64,000 nucleotides of DNA from the NCBI GenBank assembly GCA_949592205.1, contig CATIUR010000001.1:243651250-243715249 (forward strand), read 5' to 3'. Positions 26,192 to 38,115 of this stretch are shown here, in pieces. Source of the stretch: Helichrysum umbraculigerum. Taxonomy: Eukaryota; Streptophyta; Magnoliopsida; Asterales; Asteraceae. The first letter of the stretch is position 1. Each line of letters starts with the position of its first letter. The notes below the pieces were generated by a model, which had not been told where the DNA came from, did not search any database, and saw only the letters and a list, made by a program, of their open reading frames with translations. The position numbers were made by a program, and so were the translations under genes.

Positions 26192-27665
26192 TGATGAACG
26201 CCAAAATGTGCTATTTTATAGTACTAATTACCCCTTAGTTTGATTAATTTCTTATGCATTTTATTTGAATTCGATACTCATTTCGTTCATATTTGCATTT
26301 AGGAATTTTCTGGAGCTTGAATCGGAAAAGAAGCTGAAAACGTGTGAGAATTGAAGAAAAGAAATTAAAAATAAGAAAGATTGAAGATAGTGGTCGCTGG
26401 TGAAAAAAGTTGGAAATTCTGATCCATACGGCGTATGGATGAAGTGAGGCGGGCCGCCAGTTTACGCGGGTCTGATCCACGGACTTTTCAATCCATACGG
26501 CGTATGGAATTCCATACGGCGTATGGATTGCCTCGGCAGAAACCCTAAAAACTTCATTTTGCTCTAATTTTTATATACAACTTCACCACTTTTCTCCAGA
26601 CGAATTCTCTATTAAAAAACCCTTATTCCAGAGCATTTTGAAGGGATTGAAGCTTGAGGAATCAAAGACTTTCATTCGTTCAACCATTATCTCGTTATTT
26701 CGGTTCGAATACACTTTTCTTTTCATTCGATTATGAATTGTGATATGATATTGGTTCTGATTTTCTGTAAAAGTATGATTGGCTAGTTCTATTATGTGTT
26801 TGCTTAGATGAGAATACTTAATTGATGGATTGATTGTTATAATTGCGAACGTATTGGATTTTATTTAATGTTTATGTGTTTATTCGTTAATCCTTGGGTA
26901 TTTGATGATTGTTGCTGATTACCTAGCGTGAGTTCATAATCAGTTGAGATTGATTTCCTGTTGGTTGTGAATTTATTGATAGTTGTTGATTTTGATTGAT
27001 AATTATTGCCGAATATATTGAGTTTGACTGGCTAGGGTTAATAGTTAGTAATGATTATTAATGAACAAGATAACTTTAATCGGTTATAGACTTTGTTGAT
27101 TCAAGTCAAAAGAATAAATCACATAGACGGTGTTGAATTAATTTATAATACAATTTTGTGAACAACGTTAAATTGAACTGTTAATGTGTTGAAAACAACC
27201 TTGTGTCTTTCTTAATTGTATTGAATTCAGTTTATCTTGTAAGGAGGATTGATATATTTGAAAGGGCACGATAGAATCCATACGTGAGCAATTGAATAAA
27301 ATGATATCCGGATTTTAAGGAAACTAGTCTAAGCAAATGCATTTCTTTTATCATTTGAATTTAATCTTTTATTTTAAATTAAGTTATTTTATTATTTCTT
27401 CATTTTAATAATTAAGTTTTATTTAATAAATCATTCCTCTTATAATTGTTACTCATTTGTTCGATCGGAACTAAAACGTCCTCACTTTTTACTGCTTTAA
27501 TTAATTGTAGCAATTTCCAATTTGTTAATATTGACATCCGTTCCCTGTGTTCGACTCGGACTTACTGAGCTATACTATATATGATCAGGTATTCTTGCCT
27601 GTGTTGTGTGTAGTAAGTTAGGTATTTTCCATTTTAAAAACTAAAACCCCGTTTACACGACATCA
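26192..27665 (+). repeat. 5' LTR of the Athila-like element
   Basis: 1474 bp. It contains three near-identical palindromes centred on CGGCG (26422-26440, 26492-26508, 26511-26527), with a TATA-like TTTTTATATAC just downstream near 26570. Confidence 0.95.
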
Positions 27666-27671
27666 AGTTTT

Positions 27672-27689
27672 TGGCGCCGCTGCCGGGGA
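27672..27689 (+). promoter_or_regulatory. Primer-binding site, tRNA-Asp type
   Basis: TGGCGCCGCTGCCGGGGA lies six bases after the 5' LTR. Athila elements use the same tRNA-Asp primer site; one base differs from the expected complement. Confidence 0.85.
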
Positions 27690-27858
27690 ACGGTTTGTTT
27701 CAATTAAATAAATTGGAAGTTGTCTTTTGTTTATAATTTTTAGTTAATTTATTATTTATTTGTTACTTGATTAGTTGATTTCTTTTTCACTATTAGTTAT
27801 AAGTTAGGGTAGTCAGGTAGCCTGTTCTGCTGATTTGCCAGGTACGGTACGGGAGTTT

Positions 27859-30702
27859 ATGACCCGCTCAACTATTCCAAACCCAACTGAACCTTTTGAA
27901 GAACCCGAATGTATATTCCATCAAAGAAGACGCGCCGCTTCAGCACCACCGAACTCATCGTTAACCAATAACCTTTTTACCCCACAAACCAGGAATTACC
28001 GTTCGTATTTAGAAAGCGATTTTGGAGAGTGCCTACGATTTCTTTTTAACGATCAACCAGATAAAACAATGGCAGAAGATATCGCCAACATAACACTCGA
28101 AGAGTATTCAAGTCGGATGCGTAATGACCGTGGCACTGGAGTAGTGAGGCCAGCGATTCCACAAGATGTGGAGTTTGAAATCAAGGGACAGTTCCTCAAG
28201 GAGCTTAGGGAGAATCCTTTCCGAGGAGAAGAAAGGGAGGATGCTAATGATCATGTGGAGAAAATCGTTGAGATAGCCGATATGTTCAACGTTCCTAACA
28301 TCACACGCGATCAAGTTATGCTCAGGGTATTCCCAATCACACTCAAGGGAGCTGCTAAGAGATGGATTCAAAACGAGCCAGCTGGGTCCATAACCACATG
28401 GGAAGATCTTCGCACTAAGTTTCTGAAGATGTATTGTCCTCCTTCCAAAACGTCAAAGATGATTGACGAAATCAGAAATTTCAAACAGGAAATGGATGAG
28501 TCACTACACCAAGCTTGGGAGAGATATAAGGACCTGATGCATAAGTGCCCGCAGCACGACCTGAACGATCAGCAAGTCGTGAGTATTTTCTATAAAGGAG
28601 TGGATCGTGCCACGAGACAGCAACTGGATTCCCAAGGGCCTATTCCCAAGAAGGTCCCTCGTGATACTTTGACTGCCATTCGCGACCAAGCGAAACACTC
28701 TCAGTTATGGGATGATGGCACTTCTAGGCGAAAGAGGTCTGTGAATGATGACGATGGATTCGCAGCCATCACCGCTAAGTTAGACAACATGGGCAGAGAT
28801 ATCAAGAAGGTTACTGAGACTGTCCATGCTATCCAAGTGGGATGCGACAACTGTGGAGGAAGCCATTTAGTGAAGGATTGCCCCGAGATGCGAACGGGAG
28901 AACAGACTGAGGAAGTCAAGTATGGAGAAGCTCAAGCACCATATCGTCAGGGCGGTGGAAACTTTTTCAGAAGACCATATCAAGATGGAGGGCGACCGTT
29001 TCGCCAAACTCAACCTGGATTTTTCACCAAGGAGCAACCAGGTGCATCATCTTCAGACAAGCAAGCTAATTTAGAAGAAATGATGGGTAAGTTTCTCACT
29101 TCTAATGAGAAATTCATTACGAGCTCTGGACAAAGGATGGATGCCACCGACGCTGCATTGAGAAACCAAGGAGCTGCGATTAAGCAGATTGAAGGGAATG
29201 TTTCCAACATAGCCAAAGTTCTTCAAGAGAGATTCCCTGGGACCCTACCTGGATACACTGAGACCAATCCAAGGGATCAGGCGAAAGCGGTGATCACCCG
29301 GAGTGGAAGGGGTTTTGAAGACCCCATTCCAAAGAAGAAACCTGTTTCTCAACCCCTACCGCAGAAAGAGAAGGAAGTAGAAGTTGTGGAAAGTCCCAAG
29401 GTGGACACTGAGGCTGAAAGAATTGCTAGAGATAAGCAATATGCAAAGGATCATGCTCCGCCGCCACCTTATCCAGCAGCTTTGAGAAGAGGGAAAGATG
29501 ATGCTCAATACCACCAGTTCCTAGAGAATCTGAAGCAACTACACATTAACATCCCATTCGTGGAAGTCATTGCTCAAATGCCAAAGTATGCAAAGTATCT
29601 GAAGGAAATTTTAACTAATAAGAGCAAACTGATGGAGGCAACCACGGTGACAATGAACGAGAGATGTTCAGCAGTTATGCAAAATAAACTTCCACCGAAA
29701 GTGAAAGACCCTGGAAGTATTACCCTTCCTTGTCTGATTGGAAGTTTAGACCTTACTCATGCATTGGCTGACTTGGGGGTAAGCATATCAATAATGCCTT
29801 ATACTATGTATGCCAGACTTAAGTTAGGGGAACCAAAGTCAATTAGAATGTGCATTGAGTTAGCAGATCGATCAGTTCAATATCCTAGGGGCATGATAGA
29901 GAATGTGCTAGTTAAGGTGGATAGGTTTGTTTTTCCGTGTGATTTCATCATTCTGGACATGGTTGAAGATAAAAAGGTACCTATCATTTTGGGAAGACCT
30001 TTTCTAGCCACTGCAAGGGCATTGATTGATGTACATGATAGAAAAATCACTCTGAGGTTAGGAGACGATGAAGTAGTGTTTGATGTCAACAAATCAATGA
30101 GATATCCTGCTGCAGTTGATGATACTTGCTACTTTGTGAGTGCCAGAGAAATGACTGATGATGAGGAGTTCCTTCAAAGTCTCATGGAAGATGAAGATCT
30201 AGATCCCATGATTCTGGAAGGATGGACGGGAAGCATAGAAGCAATTAGAGATATTGAAGAATTCGATAAAATGCTTGAGGAGTTAGAGTTCGAGAGTGAT
30301 GAGGAATTAGAAAGTGCTAAGCCGACTTTGAACGAAGAATCGGTGGAGACTGATGGTATTTTAGTCAAGAGAGAGACTCGAATCACTATACATGGGATTC
30401 CCTGTTCACGAGAAGAGGTGTTGGCATGTAAATCTTCTTTTGAAGAACCACCAAGGTTAGAATTGAAAGATTTACCGACCCATTTGGAATATGCATACCT
30501 ACAAGGAGAGTCGGATTTGCCAGTTATCATTTCATCCAAGCTATCAGCAAATGAGAAGGAAAGTCTGCTAAAAGTTCTGAAGGAACATAAGCATGCTATA
30601 GCATGGACGATCGGTGACATCAAGGGAATTAGCCCATCATATTGTACACACAAGATCCTTATGGAATCTGATTTCAAACCAGTTGTGCAACCATTAAGAT
30701 GA
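27859..30702 (+). pseudogene. gag-pr: Athila-like gag and protease part of the polyprotein, ends at a premature stop
   Basis: The start is the ATG at 27859 (MTRSTIPNPTEPFEEP); the frame is open further upstream without an ATG. The retrotransposon gag (capsid) domain lies at about nt 28170-28660 (NPFRGEEREDANDHVEKIVE, GAAKRWIQNEPAGSITTWED). A compact zinc knuckle, CX2CX3HX4C, is at about 28846-28884. The aspartic protease has the active-site variant DLGVSISIMP (about 29771-29800), where DLG replaces the usual D-S/T-G, as is usual in this lineage, followed by IILGRPFLATARA. The frame ends in TGA at 30700-30702, just before the RT domain, at a site where the next codons continue the polyprotein in the same frame. 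A single C-to-T change in a CGA codon would explain it. The product would be gag-protease without RT. Confidence 0.9.
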
Positions 30703-32103
30703 TTAAATCCTAATGTTACGGATGTTGTGAGGAAGGAAATCATAAAATTGCTTGACTCCGGATTGATATACCCGATTTCTGATAGTCCATGGGTCAGCCC
30801 CATTCATGTTGTGCCAAAGAAAGGAGGTATGACAGTGGTTGCGAATGAGAGGAACGAGTTAATTCCCACAAGAACTGTTACTGGATGGAGGGTCTGTATC
30901 GATTATAGAAAGTTGAATGATGCGACACGTAAGGATCACTTTCCCTTGCCATTCATTGATCAGATGCTCGAACGTCTAGCTGGAAAAGAGTATTATTGCT
31001 TTCTAGACGGATTCTCCGGGTACTTCCAAATCCCAATTGATGCAAATGATCAAGATAAGACTACTTTCACCTGCCCATTCGGAACTTTCGCTTATCGGAG
31101 AATGCCTTTTGGTCTATGTAACGCACCAGCCACATTTCAACGGTGCATGATGGCAATATTCCATGATATGGTAGAAGACAGCATGGAAATATTCATGGAT
31201 GACTTCTCTGTGTTTGGGGATTCTTTTGATAAGTGTCTGATGAATCTAAAGAGGATGTTGCAAAGGTGTGAGAGTTCCAATCTCGTTTTAAATTGGGAAA
31301 AGTGTCATTTCATGGTACGAGAAGGAGTTGTGTTGGGGCATAAAATTTCAAGAGCTGGTATTGAAGTTGATCAAGCGAAGATTGAGGCCATAGCAAAGCT
31401 ACCTCATCCAACAAATGTTAAAGGAATAAGAAGTTTCTTAGGACATGCTGGGTTCTATAGAAGATTCATCAAGGATTTTTCAAAGATAGCACGTCCTATG
31501 AACAAGTTGTTGGAAAAGGAAGCTAAGTTCGAGTTTTCAAAGGAGTGCCAAGATGCGTTCAAGATTTTAAAGGAGAAATTGGTATCCGAACCAATTATGA
31601 TAAGTCCGAATTGGGATCTTCCATTTGAATTGATGTGTGACGCCAGTGATTACTCTGTAGGAGCAGTTTTAGGTCAGAGGGTTGATAAGAAGTTTCAACC
31701 TATTTATTACGCAAGCAAGACTTTGACGAGTGCACAGGAGAATTACACTACAACTGAAAAGGAATTGCTTGCTGTTGTTTTTGCGTTTGATAAGTTTCGC
31801 TCTTACCTGGTCCTATCAAAAACTGTTGTTTTTACCGATTACTCTGCATTAAGATACTTGTTTAGAAAACAATATGCAAAACCAAGGTTGTTGCGATGGA
31901 TTTTGTTATTGCAGGAGTTTGACATTGAGATTCGTGATAAGAAGGGAGCAGAAAATCTAGCTGCAGATCATCTGTCAAGACTAGAAAATCCAGAATTGGA
32001 TAAGTTGGATGAAACGGAAATTAGAGATAAGTTTCCTGATGAAAGCTTGTTGAAAGCAATTCTGAATGAATTTCCATGGTTCGCTGATATTGCAAACTTT
32101 TAA
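30703..32103 (+). pseudogene. rt-rh: Athila-like reverse transcriptase and RNase H part, between two stops
   Basis: Same frame as gag. RT motifs run in order: SDSPWVSPIHVVPKKGG, WRVCIDYRKLN, FPLPFIDQMLERLAG, FLDGFSGYFQIPI, FAYRRMPFGLCNAPATFQRC, and the catalytic FMDD at about 31195-31206, in place of YxDD. RNase H follows with MCDASDYSVGAVLGQ, TEKELLAVVFAFDKFRSYL and FTDYSALRYL, ending in AADHLSRLE. The insertion GGMTVVANERNELIPTRTVTGWR is typical of the Athila/Tat branch. The segment closes in TAA at 32101-32103, in frame with downstream integrase, so it is a mutation and not a natural terminus. Confidence 0.92.
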
Positions 32104-33354
32104 GTTACAAAGACTCTTCCATCCGGGTTGGACTTTAACCAAAGAAAGAGGTTTTTCTCATCTTTACGTTATTACTTTTGGGAAGACCCATATCTGTTCA
32201 GACAGTGTGCTGATGGAATTGTCCGACGATGTGTAGCTGGAGAGGAATGTGATATTATCTTAGAGTACTGTCATGATGGTCCGGCTGGAGGACATCATGG
32301 TCCAAATTACACTGCAAGGAAGGTGTTTGAGGCAGGTTTTTATTGGCCAACAGTTTACAAGGATGCATTTATGTATGTGAAGGAATGCGATGTCTGCCAA
32401 CGTACTGGGAGAATCTCAAAGAAGGATGAAATGTTGCAAAATCCAATTATGGTAAGCGAGATTTTTGATGTCTGGGGGATAGACTTTATGGGCCCGTTTC
32501 CACCTAGCAATGGAAACAAATACATCATCGTGGCTGTGGATTATGTTTCTAAGTGGGCCGAAGCAAAAGCATTACCCACGAATGATGCTCGCGTTGTGGT
32601 AAATTTTCTTAAACAGTTATTTTCGCGCTTTGGAGCACCAAAAGCTTTAATTAGTGATCGAGGGACACATTTCACAAATCTGCAATTGAAAAAAGTGCTG
32701 CGAAAGTACGGAGTTAGACATAAGTTTTCAACTGCTTATCACCCACAGACGAGTGGTCAAGTGGAAGTGACTAATAGAGGGTTGAAGCGTATTTTAGAAC
32801 GTTCAGTTGAAGGAAACCCTAAGAATTGGTCATACAAGTTGGATGATGCATTATGGGCGGCACGAACAGCATTTAAGTCGTCAGTTGGAACAACGCCTTA
32901 TCGCCTTGTTTATGGAAAAACTTGTCATTTACCTTTTGAGTTAGAGCATAAAGCATATTGGGCTTTACAGAAGTGCAATCTTGATGAGAAGTCAGCTGGA
33001 AAGGAAAGAATGGAACAGTTAAATGAGTTGGATGAATTAAGAATAAATGCTTATGACAATTCGAGATTGTTCAAGGAGCGAATTAAGAAATGGCATGATG
33101 CTCGTCTTAAGTCGAACCATACATTCGAGAAAGGTGATAAAGTTCTGTTGTATAGTTCTAGATTACATTTGTTTCCAGGTAAGTTAAAGACACGCTGGAC
33201 TGGCCCTTTTGTTGTTGACAAAGTTTATCCGTTTGGAGCTGTTGATTTGCAAGGATATTCTGGAAAAACTTTCAAAGTCATTGGAAGTAGAGTAAAGAAG
33301 TATTATGGTGATATAAGGGACTCCAAGCGTGATTTGGAGATGGATTTGAATTAA
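32104..33354 (+). pseudogene. int: Athila-like integrase part of the polyprotein
   Basis: It continues in the same frame after the second stop; the first internal ATG is near 32196. The HHCC zinc region is present (HDGPAGGHHG ... CDVCQRTG). The catalytic core has WGIDFMGPFP, then DRGTHFTN, then YHPQTSGQVEVTNR, giving the D, D and E residues. The C-terminal part (GDKVLLYSSRLHLFPGKLKTRWTGPF) matches the usual integrase tail. No chromodomain is seen. It ends at TAA 33352-33354. Without readthrough of the two upstream stops it would not be made. Confidence 0.9.
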
Positions 33355-34715
33355 GTGGTGAAGCAAGATGTCGAGCTTACTGACGTGATAAACAAAAGCG
33401 CTTTCGGGAGACAACCCGTTATGTTGTTAATTTGTATTTTGTTTTATTGTTTTTGTTTGCAGGTTTGAACTTTGTGGGTGTGTTCTCTGGAAACCCTCAC
33501 GAGACTACAACTCGTCCACTCGGGATACCGAGGGGTTTAAAGGCTTATTGCATGTGCTAAATGCAATCGTGTTGCCTACGGAAGTGTGCTGTTGTATTTT
33601 ATTTCTGAATGAAGTCCTTCAAGCAAATTGCCTTCAAATCAGGGGAGTTTTCTGTTTCACTTCTTTTCTATTCCCTTTATTTATATTTAGTTTTGCAATG
33701 AGGACATTGCATGTTTCTAAGTAGTGGATGGGAGAAAAGAAGTCTAATTGTCCTTAATTTAATTGTACTTAATTTATGAATGGTAGCTATTGAAAAATAT
33801 TGAGGTTAAGAGGCATTCTACGTGTTAGTCATTTTTCAACCCAAATTTTAGTTTTAAAAATTGTTTTCTATGTAAAGTTTAGCAATCTTGTAATACATTT
33901 TGGGAATGCAAAGAATGAAATAAATTTAATTTTTTTAAATATTAGATAGTTTATCTTATGATGTATCGATAGGCAATCTATATGAAGGTTATTGAGCTAG
34001 TAAGAAATGTAATGAATTAATTAGGGATTTATCCTATGAGGATCTTTTAGCAAGGTATGACCTTAGTCTTAATACTTGTACGATAGCGTGTTATAATCCA
34101 TAATTTTGGGATCCTAATAATCATCATTTGGGAATATACTGGGTGTTGTCTCCTCTGTTGTACTAAAGTACAGACCTGGTTTCCGTCAGTATATTTGATA
34201 TCAAAATAGATAAAAATAAATGAGTACAAAAGACTCATAAATTGAAAAACCAAAGCCAAGTTATGTCGCTTTGTTGTACTGAGGTACAGACCTGTCACCA
34301 ATGTCTTGGTTTGAAAAATGATTGATTTATTTGGATGTTCATTACTTGGAGAATTGTGACACGTTATTTTTATGAGAGTATTTTGCTATAGAAAATTAGG
34401 GGTAAGGCCTGTTAGAATAATAATAAGTTGAGCTCAATTTCTGAAATTTAGATGGTTTAAGTGGACAACAATATCGGTAATCTGAGTGATTTATCTTTTA
34501 TGTGTAATAATAATATGTTAGAATGGCTTCCCATGTAGAGTTTCTTGATTGCTGAGTTTTAAGGTAGAATCAATTTTTAAGATAAAAATTTGGTTTGCCG
34601 AATGCTGTGTAGTTTGTAAGTCCTTTTATGCATCGTTTGCCGTTCATATTTAAAGTTTTGAATTTTTGAGTTACTAGTCTACTTGAGGACAAGTAGGATT
34701 CAAGTGGGGGATGTT
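33355..34715 (+). other. Non-coding 3' region of the Athila-like element
   Basis: No env-like frame. The word TGTTGTACT...GTACAGACCTG occurs twice (about 34155-34178 and 34272-34294). Each copy contains a small hairpin: TGTACT/AGTACA, and TGTAC/GTACA. The PPT lies at 34702-34711. Confidence 0.7.
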
Positions 34716-36208
34716 TGATGAACGCCAAAATGTGCTATTTTATAGTACTAATTACCCCTTAGTTTGATTAATTTCTTATGCATTTTATTTGAATTCGATA
34801 CTCATTTCGTTCATATTTGCATTTAGGAATTTTCTGGAGCTTGAATCGGAAAAGAAGCTGAAAACGTGTGAGAATTGAAGAAAAGAAGTTAAAAATAAGA
34901 AAGATTGAAGATAGTGGTCGCATGTGAAAAAAGTTGGAAATTCTGATCCATACGACGTATGGATTCCATACGGCGTATGGATGAAGTGAGCCGGGCCGCC
35001 AGTTTACGCGGGTCTGATCCACGGGCTTTTCAATCCATACGGCGTATGGAATTCCATACGGCGTATGGATTGCCTCGGCAGAAACCCTAAAAACTTCATT
35101 TTGCTCTAATTTTTATATACAACTTCACCACTTTTCTCCAGACGAATTCTCTATTAAAAAAACCCTTATTCCAGAGCATTTTGAAGGGATTGAAGCTTGA
35201 GGATTCAAAGACTTTCATTCGTTCAATCATTATCTCGTTATTTCGGTTCGAATACACTTTTCTTTTCATTCGATTATGAATTGTGATATGATATTGGTTC
35301 TGATTTTCTGTAAAAGTATGATTGGCTTGTTCTATTTTGTGTTTGCTTAGATGAGAATACTTAATTGATGGATTGATTGTTATAATTGCGAACGTATTGG
35401 ATTTTATTTAATGTTTATGTGTTTATTCATTAATCCTTGGGTATTTGATGATTGTTGCTGATTACCTAGCGTGAGTTCATAATCAGTTGAGATTGATTTC
35501 CTGTTGGTTGTGAATTTATTGATAGTTGTTGATTTTGATTGATAATTATTGCCGAATATATTGAGTTTGACGGGCTAGGGTTACTAGTTAGTAATGATTA
35601 TTAATGAACAAGATAACTTTAATCGGTTATAGACTTTGTTGATTCAAGTCAAAAGAATAAATCACATAGACGGTGTTGAATTAATTTAGAATACAGTTTT
35701 GTGGACAACTTTAAATTGAACTGTTAATGTGTTGAAAACAACCTTGTGTCTTTCTTAATTGTATTGAATTCAGTTTATCTTGTAAGGAGGATTGATATAT
35801 TTGAAAGGGCACGATAGAATCCATACGTGAGCAATTGAATAAAATGATATCCGGATTTTAAGGAAACTAGTCTAAGCAAATGCATTTCTTTTATCATTTG
35901 AATTTAATCTTTTATTTTAAATTAAGTTATTTTATTATTTCTTCATTTTAATAATTAAGTTTTATTTAATAAATCATTCCTCTTATAATTGTTACTCATT
36001 TGTTCGATCGGAACTAAAACGTCCCCACTTTTTACTGCTTTAATTAATTGTAGCAATTTCCAATTTGTTAATATTGACATCCGTTCCCTGTGTTCGACTC
36101 GAACTTACTGAGCTATACTATATATGATCATGTATTCTTGCCCGTGTTGTGTGTAGTAAGTTAGGTATTTTTCATTTTTAAAACTAAAACCCCGTTTACA
36201 CGACATCA
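34716..36208 (+). repeat. 3' LTR of the Athila-like element
   Basis: 1493 bp, 19 bases longer than the 5' LTR because it has one extra palindrome unit (34946-34981 holds two, 35034-35069 two more). The sequences are otherwise nearly identical, with a small number of substitutions. Confidence 0.95.
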
Positions 36209-36465
36209 TATTTGTACATCCATGAAAAAGTTACACCTTAATTAAAATTCAGGAGACACATAATACGTTATTTTCACTTTACATAATTTTATGGATGTCT
36301 TAACGTTTCGACATGTCAATTTCATTTATTGTATTTTAGTATAATTAAAAATCTATTAAAAACATATGAAAAGTGATGTTTATTTTTGAAAATATTTTTT
36401 AGGCTACTCTTGCCAAATCGATCGTGTGTTATTCAGAAATTACCTCTATATTGTCATTGTCAAAC

Positions 36466-36728
36466 TTTTTTTTTTTTGAAAGGCAGTTTGGAATCACTGA
36501 CGGGCTACTTAGGCCCACCCGATCATCTCACCATAATGCACCCTCGAGAAGAAAGCCCAGCTTCGTCCCCGGCCCAAGTGCCGACAGATCCGGTTGCAGA
36601 AGTGGGTAAAACTCCTCACCCCGGAGCCCAAAGGCCCAAAGGATTTTCATGCCCCGAGTAGGGTTTGAACCCTGTACCTGCAGCATAAATGCCTGATAGC
36701 TCTACCACGTGAGCGAGGTCTCAAATGC
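36466..36728 (-). mobile_element. tRNA-derived SINE with 13-bp target duplication
   Basis: On the minus strand it starts GCATTTGAGACCTCGCTCACG and continues GTGGTAGAGC (A-box region) and GGGTTCAAACCC (B-box). It ends in an A-rich tail (T-run at 36466-36477). GTCATTGTCAAAC flanks both sides (36453-36465 and 36729-36741). Confidence 0.85.
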
Positions 36729-36888
36729 GTCATTGTCAAACCTTTTAATATAACTTTCACAAATTTCGTCTTCTAGTCTCTCCATAATGTACTTGTGCTA
36801 AAATTGGGTCCCAATTCAACATTATTTAATATATTTTTTTAAAAAAAGGTTTAATTATTTCATTTTCATCATTCATTAAATTAAAACC

Positions 36889-36899
36889 TTTATATATAT
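36889..36899 (+). promoter_or_regulatory. Probable TATA box of the S40 gene
   Basis: TTTATATATAT lies about 103-113 bases before the S40 ATG at 37002, leaving a 5' UTR of roughly 75 bases. Confidence 0.5.
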
Positions 36900-37001
36900 G
36901 GATACCACTCTCCCTATATGATCAATCATTTACTTTCATTACATTTGGCTCGCCGGAACCTCAACACTCCGATCACCGGAGCTGCTATCTTGTTATGATC
37001 C

Positions 37002-37583
37002 ATGGCAAAAGGTCGGAAACTTACAACCAGCCGAAGCGAACGCTACTTGGGAAGTTACGGATACGCAGGAAACACCCACGTGGACAACGATGTAGAGCTC
37101 CGGGAAGATGACGTCTGGTCTATGGTTGATGACGTAGTCGATCATCAATCATTCAATAGCGATTGGAGTTCACGCGCCGCCGTGGAGGGAGGTAAGATTA
37201 GTCGCCGGAGTGCCGGTGTTCCGACGATAGGTTCTGCCGGCGGACTATCGGTGGCGTTTGATGATCAGCCGTCGAAGACAATAGGCATAGTTCATCAGTT
37301 CCGTGGAGACAGTACACGTGGACGTCACGTGGCCGCGTCAGCACCAGTGAACGTACCGGATTGGTCAAAGATTTACCGAGTTGACTCAGTTGAGTCAATG
37401 CATGACTCGGATGATGGGACCGACGAGCATGACTCGGAAATGGTCCCACCTCACGAGTTTTTAGCACGTAGCCATAGATCAGCTGCCAAGTCAGTTTTCG
37501 AGGGTGTGGGTCGGACCCTTAAGGGTCGAGACTTAAGTCGGGTTAGAGATGCTGTTTGGAGTCAAACCGGATTCGATGGCTAG
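37002..37583 (+). CDS. Senescence-regulator S40 family (DUF584) protein, single exon
   Basis: The product is 193 aa and intronless, as usual in this plant-specific family. Conserved blocks run in order: MAKGRKLTTSRSERYLGSY at the N-terminus, LREDDVWSM, SAPVNVPDW, VPPHEFLARS, and the C-terminal block SVFEGVGRTLKGRDLSRVR with DAVWSQTGF. These match the S40-3-like branch. S40 proteins are small nuclear or cytosolic factors linked to leaf senescence and stress responses; the biochemical activity is unknown. GC content is clearly higher than the surrounding DNA. The ATG at 37002 fits the conserved MAKGR start. Another ATG at 36995, in a different frame, lies seven bases upstream and opens a short overlapping frame. 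The gene is intact and sits just downstream of the SINE at 36466-36728. Confidence 0.92.
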   Translation: MAKGRKLTTSRSERYLGSYGYAGNTHVDNDVELREDDVWSMVDDVVDHQSFNSDWSSRAAVEGGKISRRSAGVPTIGSAGGLSVAFDDQPSKTIGIVHQFRGDSTRGRHVAASAPVNVPDWSKIYRVDSVESMHDSDDGTDEHDSEMVPPHEFLARSHRSAAKSVFEGVGRTLKGRDLSRVRDAVWSQTGFDG

Positions 37584-38107
37584 CCAAATAAATATGAAAA
37601 TGAAGATTTGATTGATTGTTTTTTGTTTAGAATCGAAGATTTTTATATATCGAATTTTTGTTTAAGTAAACTAATTAAATTAATCAATATAAACGATCTC
37701 TAATCGTGCGGTGCTGTATAATTTGATAGAACAAGCTTTTTCGATCGGTTTGAAGTTCGAATCCATGGATTGATTTTGTAGCAATCAAGCTCCTATAAAC
37801 GAATTATTATTCATATTCATAGACTGATTGATTTCTATGATTGAAATTTAACACCTGTTTTAAATTTTAAAATAATAAATAAATGTATATAGTATATACA
37901 GTACAGTAATATTTTAGACATTTCATTTCATATGTCATTTATTATTTATTTAATATTAATATAAGAAAATATATATATAAAAAAAATGTAGGATGGAGAC
38001 AAATTATAACATCACTGTCAATAAATTAGGTCACTTGGAGCCGGTTTGAAAAGAGAGGAATTCACTCCGAATATAACAGAAAAATGTTTTTTACATGATA
38101 CGATTAT
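37584..38107. other. 3' flank of the S40 gene, intergenic
   Basis: AT-rich DNA. No further gene is seen; the S40 3' UTR lies in the left part. Confidence 0.5.
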
Positions 38108-38115
38108 AAAGAAAG

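Larger units (their letters stand above)
26192..36208 (+). mobile_element. Full-length Athila-like Ty3 LTR retrotransposon (TSD TATTT)
   Basis: The 10,017-bp element has a 5' LTR at 26192-27665, a 3' LTR at 34716-36208, and a perfect 5-bp duplication TATTT at 26187-26191 and 36209-36213. LTRs run TG...CA. The primer-binding site at 27672-27689 matches the 3' end of tRNA-Asp with one mismatch, as in Athila. The polypurine tract is AAGTGGGGGA at 34702-34711. The order is LTR, PBS, gag-protease-RT-RNase H-integrase in one frame, a 1.36-kb non-coding 3' region, PPT, LTR. No env-like ORF is present. Two stops in the polyprotein make this copy non-autonomous. Confidence 0.95.

Noticed and set aside
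30700..30702. Programmed stop-codon readthrough between protease and RT
   Set aside because: A second unexplained stop before integrase and a CG-context C-to-T explanation make simple mutation more likely; kept as a refutable point in the findings.
30174..30803. 209-codon minus-strand open frame
   Set aside because: Antisense shadow of the Athila gag-pol frame.
26192..36208. Endogenous pararetrovirus (caulimovirid)
   Set aside because: It has LTRs, PBS, PPT, a TSD and an integrase, and no movement protein; an Athila-like LTR retrotransposon fits all features.
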